Part shown: positions 25,789-33,163 of the stretch, piece after piece
How positions within the stretch are numbered: the stretch's first letter is position 1
Layout: the number at the start of each line of letters is the position of its first letter
Origin: Chitinophagaceae bacterium
GTDB lineage: Bacteria > Bacteroidota > Bacteroidia > Chitinophagales > Chitinophagaceae
Direction: 5' to 3'
Length of the DNA stretch: 35,890 nt
Assembly (NCBI GenBank): GCA_025933775.1
Contig: JAICZH010000024.1
Location: forward strand, 1-35,890
Translations under genes and position numbers: made by a program
The notes under the pieces: model-generated
Databases searched by the model: none
What the model was told of the DNA's origin: nothing
The model's input: the letters and a program-made list of their open reading frames with translations, nothing else

Positions 25789-27168
25789 TTATTTTACCCA
25801 AATTCCTTTTTTATTTTTATTAATAACCATGTGATATTGCAAGGGAGATAAAATATAACCATTAAAATTGGCTATAATAGAAGCAGTAAAAAGAGAATAA
25901 ACGCCCAGTTGATAATATTTTATTAAGAGAATTGCTACGCCAATGTATATAAAAGGGCTGAGTATGCTGGCAAAAAACTGGATGCGCAGCGCATTAATTC
26001 CATTTAAAAAATATACATATTTGCCGGCAAAAATGGTAAGGCTGAAATATAAAAATCCCCAAAGTGATAAAGAATATCCTATAGTTACTTTTCCCTTACC
26101 GAGCCACAGCGCATAAATTTTTTCAGAGAATATCAACATCACTATACCAATCAGCAATAAAAGGATATTTAACTGGTTGTATTTTTTTATTCCGTTTTTA
26201 ATCCATCGAATATCATTTTTTAAATAAGCTTCGGTGGAAGCTGACCAAAACGGCGTAAGAAATATTACATATAGCATATTTAAAACGCCAAAATATTTAA
26301 AAACAATATTGTAAGAAGTTACATCGGAGGTGCCAAAATTTTGTGCAATGATGATATTGGCCGTTTGGTATTGTATGATACCGGCAACCTGAATAATAAA
26401 AAAAATTACACCCAGGTTAAATAACCCTTTGGCGTAAGAGAATTTAATTTTTGAAAAACTGGGCCTGTATTTTTTAAAAACGGTATTATAAAAAAAAAGG
26501 CTGGCCCCCGTTAAAACCAACAACGGTGAAATGCATAAAGCAATCCCTAATTTTATGAGAGAACCTTCTGTAGTTTTTACAAGAATGATAATAAAAAGTA
26601 AACAGCAAATTTGCGCCAGCACATCTATCAACGATGATTTGGCGGGCTGTTGATTGGCTAAAATAAGCGTGGTAATTATTCTTAAAACAAATTGCAGGCA
26701 GAAGTAGGTAAATACAATGATTGCTAAAGTAGAAACTTCTGCTCTCATATTTTCGGACACATTGAGTATATGCGCCCAGTCTAAAAAATGATTTATAAGT
26801 AAAAAGATAAGCCAAACTAAACCGAAAATTATAGCAAGTATAGCATAAGTAGTGCTTACATATATTTGCGCCAACGAATCATCGCCCTTTGCTTTTGCTT
26901 CCGCAAATTTATTTCGTAATCCTTGCGATAAACCTATATCAAAAAAACTAAACCATGCAACTATGGAACTTAAAGTAAGCCAGATGCCATACCGCGATGG
27001 ATTAATATAATTAATGGTTAAGGGAACTAATATTAAGCTGATAGATATGCCAATGCCTTTTAAAAAAAAAGAAGCGATAATATTTTTTTTAGCTTTAACG
27101 CTTCGCTGGTGGCCTTTGTTTAATATATTATTTAAAAATGTAAATGGTAGCAGTATTTTTTCTTTCAT
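25789..27168 (-). CDS. wzx: Polysaccharide repeat-unit flippase, Wzx-like
   Basis: 459 residues with hydrophobic spans along nearly the whole length (about twelve by eye). The N-terminal region KKNIIASFFLKGIGISISLI, LVPLTINYINPSRYGIWLTL and SSIVAWFSFFDIGLSQGLRN matches the start of polysaccharide-transport/MATE-like flippases, where the FDIGL motif is highly typical. It would flip undecaprenyl-linked repeat units across the inner membrane. It follows the UpxY gene after a 215-nt gap and precedes a GT4 by 18 nt. Confidence 0.93.
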   Translation of the reverse strand: MKEKILLPFTFLNNILNKGHQRSVKAKKNIIASFFLKGIGISISLILVPLTINYINPSRYGIWLTLSSIVAWFSFFDIGLSQGLRNKFAEAKAKGDDSLAQIYVSTTYAILAIIFGLVWLIFLLINHFLDWAHILNVSENMRAEVSTLAIIVFTYFCLQFVLRIITTLILANQQPAKSSLIDVLAQICCLLFIIILVKTTEGSLIKLGIALCISPLLVLTGASLFFYNTVFKKYRPSFSKIKFSYAKGLFNLGVIFFIIQVAGIIQYQTANIIIAQNFGTSDVTSYNIVFKYFGVLNMLYVIFLTPFWSASTEAYLKNDIRWIKNGIKKYNQLNILLLLIGIVMLIFSEKIYALWLGKGKVTIGYSLSLWGFLYFSLTIFAGKYVYFLNGINALRIQFFASILSPFIYIGVAILLIKYYQLGVYSLFTASIIANFNGYILSPLQYHMVINKNKKGIWVK

Positions 27169-27383
27169 TATTTAAATGGGGGCTTCAGAGTATTAGAGAA
27201 ATATTCTCAAAAAGGTTTACTTGATAAGTGCACTATTTTAAAAAAAAATTTTAACCCTATAAAAAGATGCATGGTAATTATTGAGCGTTTTATTAAATCA
27301 AAAAACATTCATTCGGTTTTAAAATTTTTTCTTTCAAAAAAATGAATGCTTATTGAATAGACTTTTTTTTATAAAGTAATTTT
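27169..27383. other. 215-nt non-coding gap between upxY-like gene and wzx
   Basis: No gene is visible. The sequence is very AT-rich. It holds one inverted repeat, CATTCATT (27306-27313) against AATGAATG (27341-27348) with a 27-nt loop, and several A/T runs. I found no TAnnTTTG box for the minus strand here. Because it directly follows an antiterminator gene it may be a transcribed leader where that protein or RNA polymerase acts, but this is only position-based. Confidence 0.4.
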
Positions 27384-27914
27384 TTATGAATGGGAAAAAG
27401 AGTTGTTTTGTAATATTGATGCATCTCTTCCAAAAATACTTTCATCTTCTATCTTTGCAACGAGCGTATAGCCCAGCGAAGGAAGATTCACTTTTACATT
27501 TTTGTTTTTCAAAGCCAATATTTTTCCTTCAATTGAGTAAGAAGGCCCCGCAATAATTTTCACCATTTCGCTGGTATTTACCTGGGTTCTTTCCAATTCT
27601 ATATTTTGATGATCGTTTGTAAATTCTTTAATGGTTTCTATTTCATCATCTTTAATTATTGCCGGTTTGCCCATCCAATACAGCAGGCTTATTACACCAT
27701 CGGTTTGCCTGATGGCGTTGATATCAGGGACGGATATGTTTACAAAAACATACGATTTGAAAAGCGGCTCCTGTAATAATTTATTGCGCCGCAATGATTT
27801 TGTTTTTATATTATTGAGCGGGCAAAAGTTTTCAATTCTTTTTTTTGATAATAAAAGTGAAACTTTTTTTTCGTGGTGCGGTTTTGTATAAACTACATAC
27901 CAATTCTTCTGCAT
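27384..27914 (-). CDS. NusG-family transcription antiterminator, UpxY-like
   Basis: 176 residues. The N-terminal NGN domain begins WYVVYTKPHHEKKVSLLLSK and continues with FCPLNN and EPLFKSYVFVNIS, the core motif of NusG/RfaH paralogues. The C-terminal KOW-like domain reads VKIIAGPSYSIEGKILALKN. In Bacteroides, UpxY proteins are encoded in capsule loci and prevent premature termination in their own long operon. The same job is likely here, for the roughly 27 kb of minus-strand genes downstream. Unlike the classic arrangement it is the third gene, after wza and wzc, not the first. Confidence 0.92.
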   Translation of the reverse strand: MQKNWYVVYTKPHHEKKVSLLLSKKRIENFCPLNNIKTKSLRRNKLLQEPLFKSYVFVNISVPDINAIRQTDGVISLLYWMGKPAIIKDDEIETIKEFTNDHQNIELERTQVNTSEMVKIIAGPSYSIEGKILALKNKNVKVNLPSLGYTLVAKIEDESIFGRDASILQNNSFSHS

Positions 27915-28058
27915 ATTTCTTTTTTTTAAAATTTAAAAATTGCAGTAATTCGTAGGATTGACGCGGGTTTATTCAAAAGGACAGGGCTTCGCCAAACTCA
28001 GTTACATACTTTACATTATGTATGAGTTAAGTAATTTTTCATATAATTTGGAATTAAA

Positions 28059-30395
28059 TTATTTTAAAATTAATTTTTTATTCTTATTGTATTTCGGTTT
28101 AGCTCCATAAACGTAATCGTAGCCATACCCGTAATTGTTTTTGAAAAATCCTCTTACTTTAACGCCGTTAAAAATTATAGCAGGGTTATTAATCGGATTT
28201 ATCTGATTGCTCTCGTCAATTCTTTTGATAAGCATTTTGGGAGTATACTTATGCCTTATTACGTATAAGGTGGCATTGCATAAACCGGTTAGCAAATATC
28301 CGTCTGTTACCAAAACAATAGGCGACGTATCAATTATTACCACATCAAAGATATTATCTAAATAATCAATTATGTCTTTTACTTTTCCATTAGCCAAAAG
28401 CTCAGTTGGATTTTGGGGCACATTTCCGGCAGAAATAAAAAATAAATTCTCATGCGCTTTTACTCTTTTTATTATTTCTTCAGGCTCTTTTTGGCCGGTT
28501 AAAAATTCAGTAATACCATCTTCTTCTGTAACATTTAAGATTTTACCAATAGAAGGATTATTCAGGTCTAAATCTACAATCACTACTTTTTTTCCTGTGA
28601 GAGAAAGACTTACTGCAAGATTTGCCGCTATAAAACTTTTTCCTTCGCCGGATATACTTGAGGTAACCAGAATTTTTTTATGATTTTCATTGATTCCTAA
28701 AAAGGATAAAGAAATTCTTAACTTTCTAAATTCTTCGGCAATAAAACTTCTTTTGCCTGCCTCAATAACCAATGGTGTTTGGGATTTATCAAAGGCCACT
28801 TCTCCAATGATAGGAATAGAAGTTCTGGATTCTATTTCATGCCTGTAAAGTACTTTGCCTGTTAATGATTCTTTTACTGTAATAATTGCAAAACACAATC
28901 CCAAACAGGCTACTATTGATACAAGATAAATAATCATTCTCTTAGGGCTAACCGGGTCGCTGCCTGCCTGCGCAGGATCAACTACCTGGTGGTCGGAAAC
29001 TGTTGCAGCGGAGGCAAGCTCGCTTTCTTCTTTCTTTTGAAGTAAAAAAGCATAAATACCTCTTTTTGTTTCCTGCTCTCTGCTTATATCCAGTAGCTGA
29101 CGTTCTTTTTGCGGAACGGATTGCAGTATGTAATTATAGCTTCCATTGGTTGAAGATAAAGTTTGCTTTTGGGAAGTTAAGTTTTGTTTCTGGCTTTCTA
29201 TATTTTGCAAAATATCGGGCTTCATTTTATTTATCTGGTCTCTTATAACTACTAAATTGGGGTTATTTTCTCCAACAGTTTGCTTTAATTTTCCGTATTC
29301 GAGTTGTGCAGTATAAAATTTATCAAGAAGCTGCGAAAGCATCGGATCATTAATACCCACTGTAGAAGGAACTATAGCCGAATTATTGTCTTTATCTGTT
29401 ACCGATTTTTGTACCTGGTTTAAAACGGAAAGCTGGCCATCTATTGCACCCAATTGTTGATTATTACCGCTTACATTTTGCTGATAAAGCTGGGCTTGTA
29501 CTCCCAAATCAACGGCGCCTTTATCTGATTTATATTGTTGTACTTTTTTTTCTATTGAATCTAAATCGTGCCCCACTGAAGCTAATCTTTCTTCTACAAA
29601 TATTAAAGTGTTATGTGCCAGTTCATCTTTTTTATCAATCTCTGCCTGGTCGTATGCATGCATTAACTGGTTCAATATATTTTCGGCACGTTGTGGAATT
29701 TCATCTCTATAGCTTAAATCAATTACAGAAGATAATTTACCAGAAGGATCTGCTTTTAAATTTGACAAAAGACCTTGCGCCACAATTTTAGGATTGGAAA
29801 GAGAAAAGAATAAAGGATGATCAGAGGTACCGGAAGGATTGTAATATTTATTAGGTATAAATTCCAAAGGACCATAAGGGGTGTTTACAACTTTATTGAG
29901 CGGATATTTATACGTATTGTTTAATACTACCGTTTGTTTATTTTTATCATAAGTGAAATAAATATTATCGGCTCCCCCTATTGAGTCGGGATTGGGCGAT
30001 TGAATTTTTATAGGAGATTTTATATAAGCTGAAACGGTGTGTACCGAGCCTTTCTCATAAACAGGTGCATATAAACCAAGCGCTTTTACAACATTGGCCA
30101 TTAATGTGCGTGATTGTATGATCTCAATCTCATTTTCTACAATTTTTTTGGAAGATATTTGATCTAAAGATTCTACTAATTTGGAATCTTCATTTCCCTT
30201 CTTTTCGTCTTTTATTAATATAGAAGCAGTTGCTTCATATACAGGAATTGTATAACGCAGATAAAGAAAGGCGATTCCTAAAGCTATAATAAGCGCACCT
30301 AAAAACATGGGCCAGTATGGAACATACTTAGAAACCACCTGTTGAATTAAATTATCCTCAACTTCTTCTGTATGTTTATGTTTGTTTGTTTCCAT
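28059..30395 (-). CDS. wzc: Polysaccharide co-polymerase / tyrosine autokinase
   Basis: 778 residues, a full-length Wzc. An N-terminal Wzz domain follows the first membrane span (about 32-48); a long periplasmic region contains coiled-coil-like stretches (about 250-470); and a second span lies near 490-510. The cytoplasmic BY-kinase has Walker A SSISGEGKSFIAANL (GEGKS about 583-587), Walker A' VVIVDLDLNNP and Walker B VVIIDTSP. The tail YGYGYDYVYGAKPKY is the tyrosine cluster that is autophosphorylated in this family. It controls chain length and export together with Wza, encoded 12 nt upstream. No cognate phosphatase gene is seen in the window. Confidence 0.96.
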   Translation of the reverse strand: METNKHKHTEEVEDNLIQQVVSKYVPYWPMFLGALIIALGIAFLYLRYTIPVYEATASILIKDEKKGNEDSKLVESLDQISSKKIVENEIEIIQSRTLMANVVKALGLYAPVYEKGSVHTVSAYIKSPIKIQSPNPDSIGGADNIYFTYDKNKQTVVLNNTYKYPLNKVVNTPYGPLEFIPNKYYNPSGTSDHPLFFSLSNPKIVAQGLLSNLKADPSGKLSSVIDLSYRDEIPQRAENILNQLMHAYDQAEIDKKDELAHNTLIFVEERLASVGHDLDSIEKKVQQYKSDKGAVDLGVQAQLYQQNVSGNNQQLGAIDGQLSVLNQVQKSVTDKDNNSAIVPSTVGINDPMLSQLLDKFYTAQLEYGKLKQTVGENNPNLVVIRDQINKMKPDILQNIESQKQNLTSQKQTLSSTNGSYNYILQSVPQKERQLLDISREQETKRGIYAFLLQKKEESELASAATVSDHQVVDPAQAGSDPVSPKRMIIYLVSIVACLGLCFAIITVKESLTGKVLYRHEIESRTSIPIIGEVAFDKSQTPLVIEAGKRSFIAEEFRKLRISLSFLGINENHKKILVTSSISGEGKSFIAANLAVSLSLTGKKVVIVDLDLNNPSIGKILNVTEEDGITEFLTGQKEPEEIIKRVKAHENLFFISAGNVPQNPTELLANGKVKDIIDYLDNIFDVVIIDTSPIVLVTDGYLLTGLCNATLYVIRHKYTPKMLIKRIDESNQINPINNPAIIFNGVKVRGFFKNNYGYGYDYVYGAKPKYNKNKKLILK

Positions 30396-30407
30396 AAATT
30401 TTAAAAA

Positions 30408-31193
30408 TTATCTGATAACCCTGTCCAATACAATTACTACAATTGATAAACTACTCAAAATTACCGGGAGTAATTGAGTTGTTCTTCCGGCTGTAGCTAT
30501 TTTTGCTTTGTTGGGTGATACATATACAACGTCGTTTGGTTGTAAATAGTAATAAGGCGAATTAAAAAAATTACTTGAATTCAAATTAATATGCCTTGTT
30601 TTCTTTTTTCCATTTTCTTCTCTTATTAATAATATATTATCTCTTTTTCCATAAATGGTAAGATCTCCGGCAAGCCCTATAGCTTTTAAAAGTGATATTT
30701 TTTCACTGGGAACCGTTATTACAGTAGGATGTGCTACTTCACCAATTACGGTAACTTCGTAATTTAAAAAACGAATTTCTACTAAAGGATCTATAAGAAG
30801 TTTTTTAGATAATATCATATTGGTAATATTATCTTTTAATTCTTTTTTTGTAAGTCCTGCAGCTTTGATGTTTCCCAATACGGGTAATTGAATAGTACCA
30901 TCTGAACTAACCAGGTAACCGCCAGGTTCAGTATTATTTCCGGTAACTGTAGTAGCCCTTACATTATTAGAATTTGGTGGATTAAATATGGCTGAAGCAT
31001 CAGCATTCAGGCTGCTAATAGAAATGCCCAATATATCATTTGGCTGTATTGGAGTTGGCGTTTCGCCACCTCTTTGTACAAAGGTTGTATCCTGAACGTT
31101 GTAAAAATAAACCGTTTTTTGGGTGCTTGTACATGAGGTACATAAAAGCATAGTAAGCGCTGCAATAAAAAGAAAGTTCAGAGTTCGGAGCAT
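30408..31193 (-). CDS. wza: Outer-membrane polysaccharide export lipoprotein
   Basis: 261 residues. The N-terminus MLRTLNFLFIAALTMLLCTSC is a lipoprotein signal with the likely acylated Cys21. The Poly_export domain follows (IQPNDILGISISSL, GYLVSSDGTIQLPVLGNIKA), then an SLBB-type region (YEVTVIGEVAHPTVITVPSE, ISLLKAIGLAGDLTIYG, LQPNDVVYVSPNK). A hydrophobic C-terminal segment ends in VIVLDRVIR. The protein is shorter than E. coli Wza (about 380) but of a size common in Bacteroidota. It is the first gene of the minus-strand operon, about 215 nt from the predicted promoter. Confidence 0.94.
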   Translation of the reverse strand: MLRTLNFLFIAALTMLLCTSCTSTQKTVYFYNVQDTTFVQRGGETPTPIQPNDILGISISSLNADASAIFNPPNSNNVRATTVTGNNTEPGGYLVSSDGTIQLPVLGNIKAAGLTKKELKDNITNMILSKKLLIDPLVEIRFLNYEVTVIGEVAHPTVITVPSEKISLLKAIGLAGDLTIYGKRDNILLIREENGKKKTRHINLNSSNFFNSPYYYLQPNDVVYVSPNKAKIATAGRTTQLLPVILSSLSIVVIVLDRVIR

Positions 31194-31414
31194 AAGCTAA
31201 ATTTATAGGTGAAAAAACACCAGGTAAACCAATAAATTTTTTAAAAAATCAGGTAGTATATCTATAGAAATTGGAGTACGAAAATATTTAAAAAAAAGAC
31301 GGTAATCTATAGAATTGGAGGCTGTATTTAAATCTGCCTGTGGTAATCCATAGTAATTGAAGCACCGGAAAAAGATTTGGATTTGATTAATATAGATTTG
31401 ATTAAATACGGGTA
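31194..31414 (-). promoter_or_regulatory. Repeat-containing untranslated leader of the wza operon
   Basis: No convincing gene lies between the predicted promoter and wza. Three imperfect direct repeats occur, all given on the plus strand: 31252-31276 (GGTAGTATA then TCTATAGAAATTGGAG), 31301-31320 (GGTAATCTATAGAATTGGAG) and 31342-31362 (GGTAATCCATAGTAATTGAAG). Each is centred on a near-palindrome like TCTATAGA. Next to the predicted transcription start there is a perfect 11-nt direct repeat, GATTTGATTAA, at 31380-31390 and 31395-31405. These look like binding sites for a regulator or leader RNA elements. Confidence 0.55.
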
Positions 31415-31446
31415 CAAACATAATAGTTTACAATTTAATATCCAAA
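31415..31446 (-). promoter_or_regulatory. Predicted Bacteroidota-type promoter for the wza operon
   Basis: On the minus strand TTTG (31446-31443) is followed after 20 nt by TATGTTTG (31422-31415), an exact match to the Bacteroidota primary-sigma consensus TTTG / TAnnTTTG with spacing in the usual 17-23 nt range. It points towards wza, and transcription would start near 31408, leaving a leader of about 215 nt. It is the best promoter match I found on the minus strand. Confidence 0.6.
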
Positions 31447-31630
31447 TATCTGCATTTGAATTTTTGATTATATTTTTTTATAAGAGTATTTACGCCTGAA
31501 TTTTTTAATTATTCAATTATAATTCATTTAATATTTTGTAGTAACCGTCATTAATTTGCAATTATAGCCGTAACTTAGATTTTTCAATAAAAGAACTACG
31601 CCTCTGTCTTAACTTAACCCTCATTTTAAA

Positions 31631-32266
31631 ATGCCTCAAATATTGCTTGCTGATGACCATGCCATAGTAAGAGATGGATTAAAAGCTTATATTCAAAATA
31701 TAATTCCTCATTCAAATATTGATGAAGCCAATGATGGCGATTCCACTTTTGAAAAAATTAAACAAAATGATTATGCCATCATCATCCTCGATATAAATAT
31801 GCCTTCCACGGATTCTTTTACTCTTGTAAGCAATATTCTTGCCATTAAGCCTGCCTCCAAAATACTAATGCTGAGCATGAACCCGGAAGAAATATTTGCA
31901 AAAAGATATTTGAACATTGGCGCTTTAGGTTATTTAAATAAAGATGCTGCCGCCGATGAAATAATGCAAGCTATTACCAATGTTATGGATAATAAAAGAT
32001 ACCTGAGTCCTTCTCTCATTCACACATTAACTGAAAATGCATTGGGTAAAAAACAATTTGCTCAAAACCCTTTCGATTTATTATCGCCCAGAGAGCTTGA
32101 AATAACAAGGCATCTTATGAAAGGGGAAACGGTTTCTCAAATAGGGGCAACTTTACATCTTCATACCTCAACGGTAGGCACCCATAAATCAAGAATCCTG
32201 GAAAAACTTAATTGCAAAAATATTATTGATATTAATGAACTTGCCCGCGCTCATAATTTTATGTAA
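31631..32266 (+). CDS. NarL/LuxR-family response regulator (orphan)
   Basis: 211 residues. The receiver domain (1-120) has the acidic pair Asp8-Asp9, the phosphoacceptor Asp54 in ILDINMPS, Ser82 and Lys104 (GYLNKDA). The C-terminal LuxR helix-turn-helix reads LSPRELEITRHLMKGETVSQ, then HLHTSTVGTHKSRILEKL. It is a DNA-binding regulator activated by phosphorylation; no histidine kinase gene is nearby. It is divergent from wza and shares a 437-nt intergenic region with it, so control of the capsule operon is plausible. No exact TAnnTTTG box was found for this gene. Confidence 0.94.
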   Translation: MPQILLADDHAIVRDGLKAYIQNIIPHSNIDEANDGDSTFEKIKQNDYAIIILDINMPSTDSFTLVSNILAIKPASKILMLSMNPEEIFAKRYLNIGALGYLNKDAAADEIMQAITNVMDNKRYLSPSLIHTLTENALGKKQFAQNPFDLLSPRELEITRHLMKGETVSQIGATLHLHTSTVGTHKSRILEKLNCKNIIDINELARAHNFM

Positions 32267-32366
32267 TCTGCATCCTTATCAGTTTTTTCAACTAAAAGTT
32301 TGTTTAGCTTTCGCATTAGTTTGTCATTTTTATGATAAACCTGATGGCTTACTACTTTTTTATTTA

Positions 32367-32395
32367 CCTGCAAACATTTGCAGGAAACTCTTTTT
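32367..32395 (+). terminator. Probable intrinsic terminator after the response regulator gene
   Basis: CCTGCAAA (32367-32374) pairs with TTTGCAGG (32377-32384) around a tight loop, followed by AAACTC and a short T-run (32391-32395). It lies about 100 nt after the stop codon at 32266. The rest of the 233-nt gap up to 32499 shows no gene and no clear promoter. Confidence 0.5.
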
Positions 32396-32499
32396 AATAA
32401 AAGAATCGAAATGCTTTCCTGTTAAGTGTTTCATAAATCAATTACATACATCAGCGTAAAACTTTCATTTTTTCTATCTTGCCCGATTAAATTATTTAC

Positions 32500-33099
32500 A
32501 TGAAGAATGCTTTACTATTTATTAATGTTGTTCTCATTTGCCTGGTTGGTTATTTATATTATCTCCATTTTCATTCCGATAAAAAAGAAAATACACATGC
32601 AATAGAAAATAATTCCAATGCTTCTGTACCAAATAATTTTAAAGTAGCTTATATTGATTTAGATTCATTGCAAAATAATTATACCTATTATAAAAAAGTA
32701 AAAGCAGATTTTGAGCGCAAACAATCGGCTGCTAATGATGAAATAGGCAACATTCAAAAAAAATATCAAAACCGCGCCATGCAATTACAACAAAATGGAT
32801 CTACGATGAGCCAGCAGGAACAACAATCTGCTGTGCAGGAAATTAATAAAATGCAGCAAGACCTTCAGCAAAAAAAACAGGAAATAGATAATGAATTGTA
32901 TAATTATAATTCTAAAATGAAAGAAGATATTTTAAACCGTATTCAAAACTTTTTAAAACAATATAATAAAGATGGAAAGTATGCTTACATCTTTTCTTAC
33001 GAGCCGGGCTTTATGTTTTATAAAGATTCTACATTAAATATTACTCCTGATGTAATTGCCGGCCTTAATAATGAATACACCGCCGAAAATAAAAAGTGA
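32500..33099 (+). CDS. OmpH/Skp-family periplasmic chaperone-like protein
   Basis: 199 residues. An N-terminal hydrophobic segment (about 4-23, LLFINVVLICLVGYLYYL) acts as signal or membrane anchor. After a polar linker, KVAYIDLDSLQNNY is the typical start of the OmpH/Skp domain. A long Gln/Lys-rich coiled coil (about 65-150) follows, then the terminal strand region YAYIFSYEPGFMFYKDSTLN with ITPDVIAGLNNEY. Skp-like proteins bind unfolded outer-membrane proteins in the periplasm. The lack of an obvious signal-peptidase site suggests it may stay membrane anchored. It ends 33 nt before a strong terminator. Confidence 0.88.
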   Translation: MKNALLFINVVLICLVGYLYYLHFHSDKKENTHAIENNSNASVPNNFKVAYIDLDSLQNNYTYYKKVKADFERKQSAANDEIGNIQKKYQNRAMQLQQNGSTMSQQEQQSAVQEINKMQQDLQQKKQEIDNELYNYNSKMKEDILNRIQNFLKQYNKDGKYAYIFSYEPGFMFYKDSTLNITPDVIAGLNNEYTAENKK

Positions 33100-33132
33100 T
33101 TTTAAAAGAATCTGAAATAAATATTTATCTTC

Positions 33133-33163
33133 AATCCCGTTTATAAAAAACGGGATTTTTTTT
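33133..33163 (+). terminator. Strong intrinsic terminator touching the next start codon
   Basis: A perfect 10-bp stem, AATCCCGTTT (33133-33142) and AAACGGGATT (33148-33157) with a 5-nt loop, runs straight into a T-tract ending at 33163. The ATG of the permease gene begins at 33164, the very next base. It would end the ompH-like transcript and leaves no room for an ordinary leader before the permease. Confidence 0.85.

Noticed and set aside
26486-26815. 109-residue minus-strand open frame inside wzx
   Set aside because: Lies wholly within wzx in a shifted frame; low-complexity membrane-gene shadow.
31203-31421. 72-residue minus-strand open frame upstream of wza
   Set aside because: Its start lies on the predicted -7 box, its composition is driven by AT-rich leader sequence, and it covers the repeats. 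It has no recognisable domain.
32226-32459. 77-residue plus-strand open frame after the response regulator
   Set aside because: It overlaps the end of the regulator gene in another frame and runs through the putative terminator hairpin. No family resemblance.
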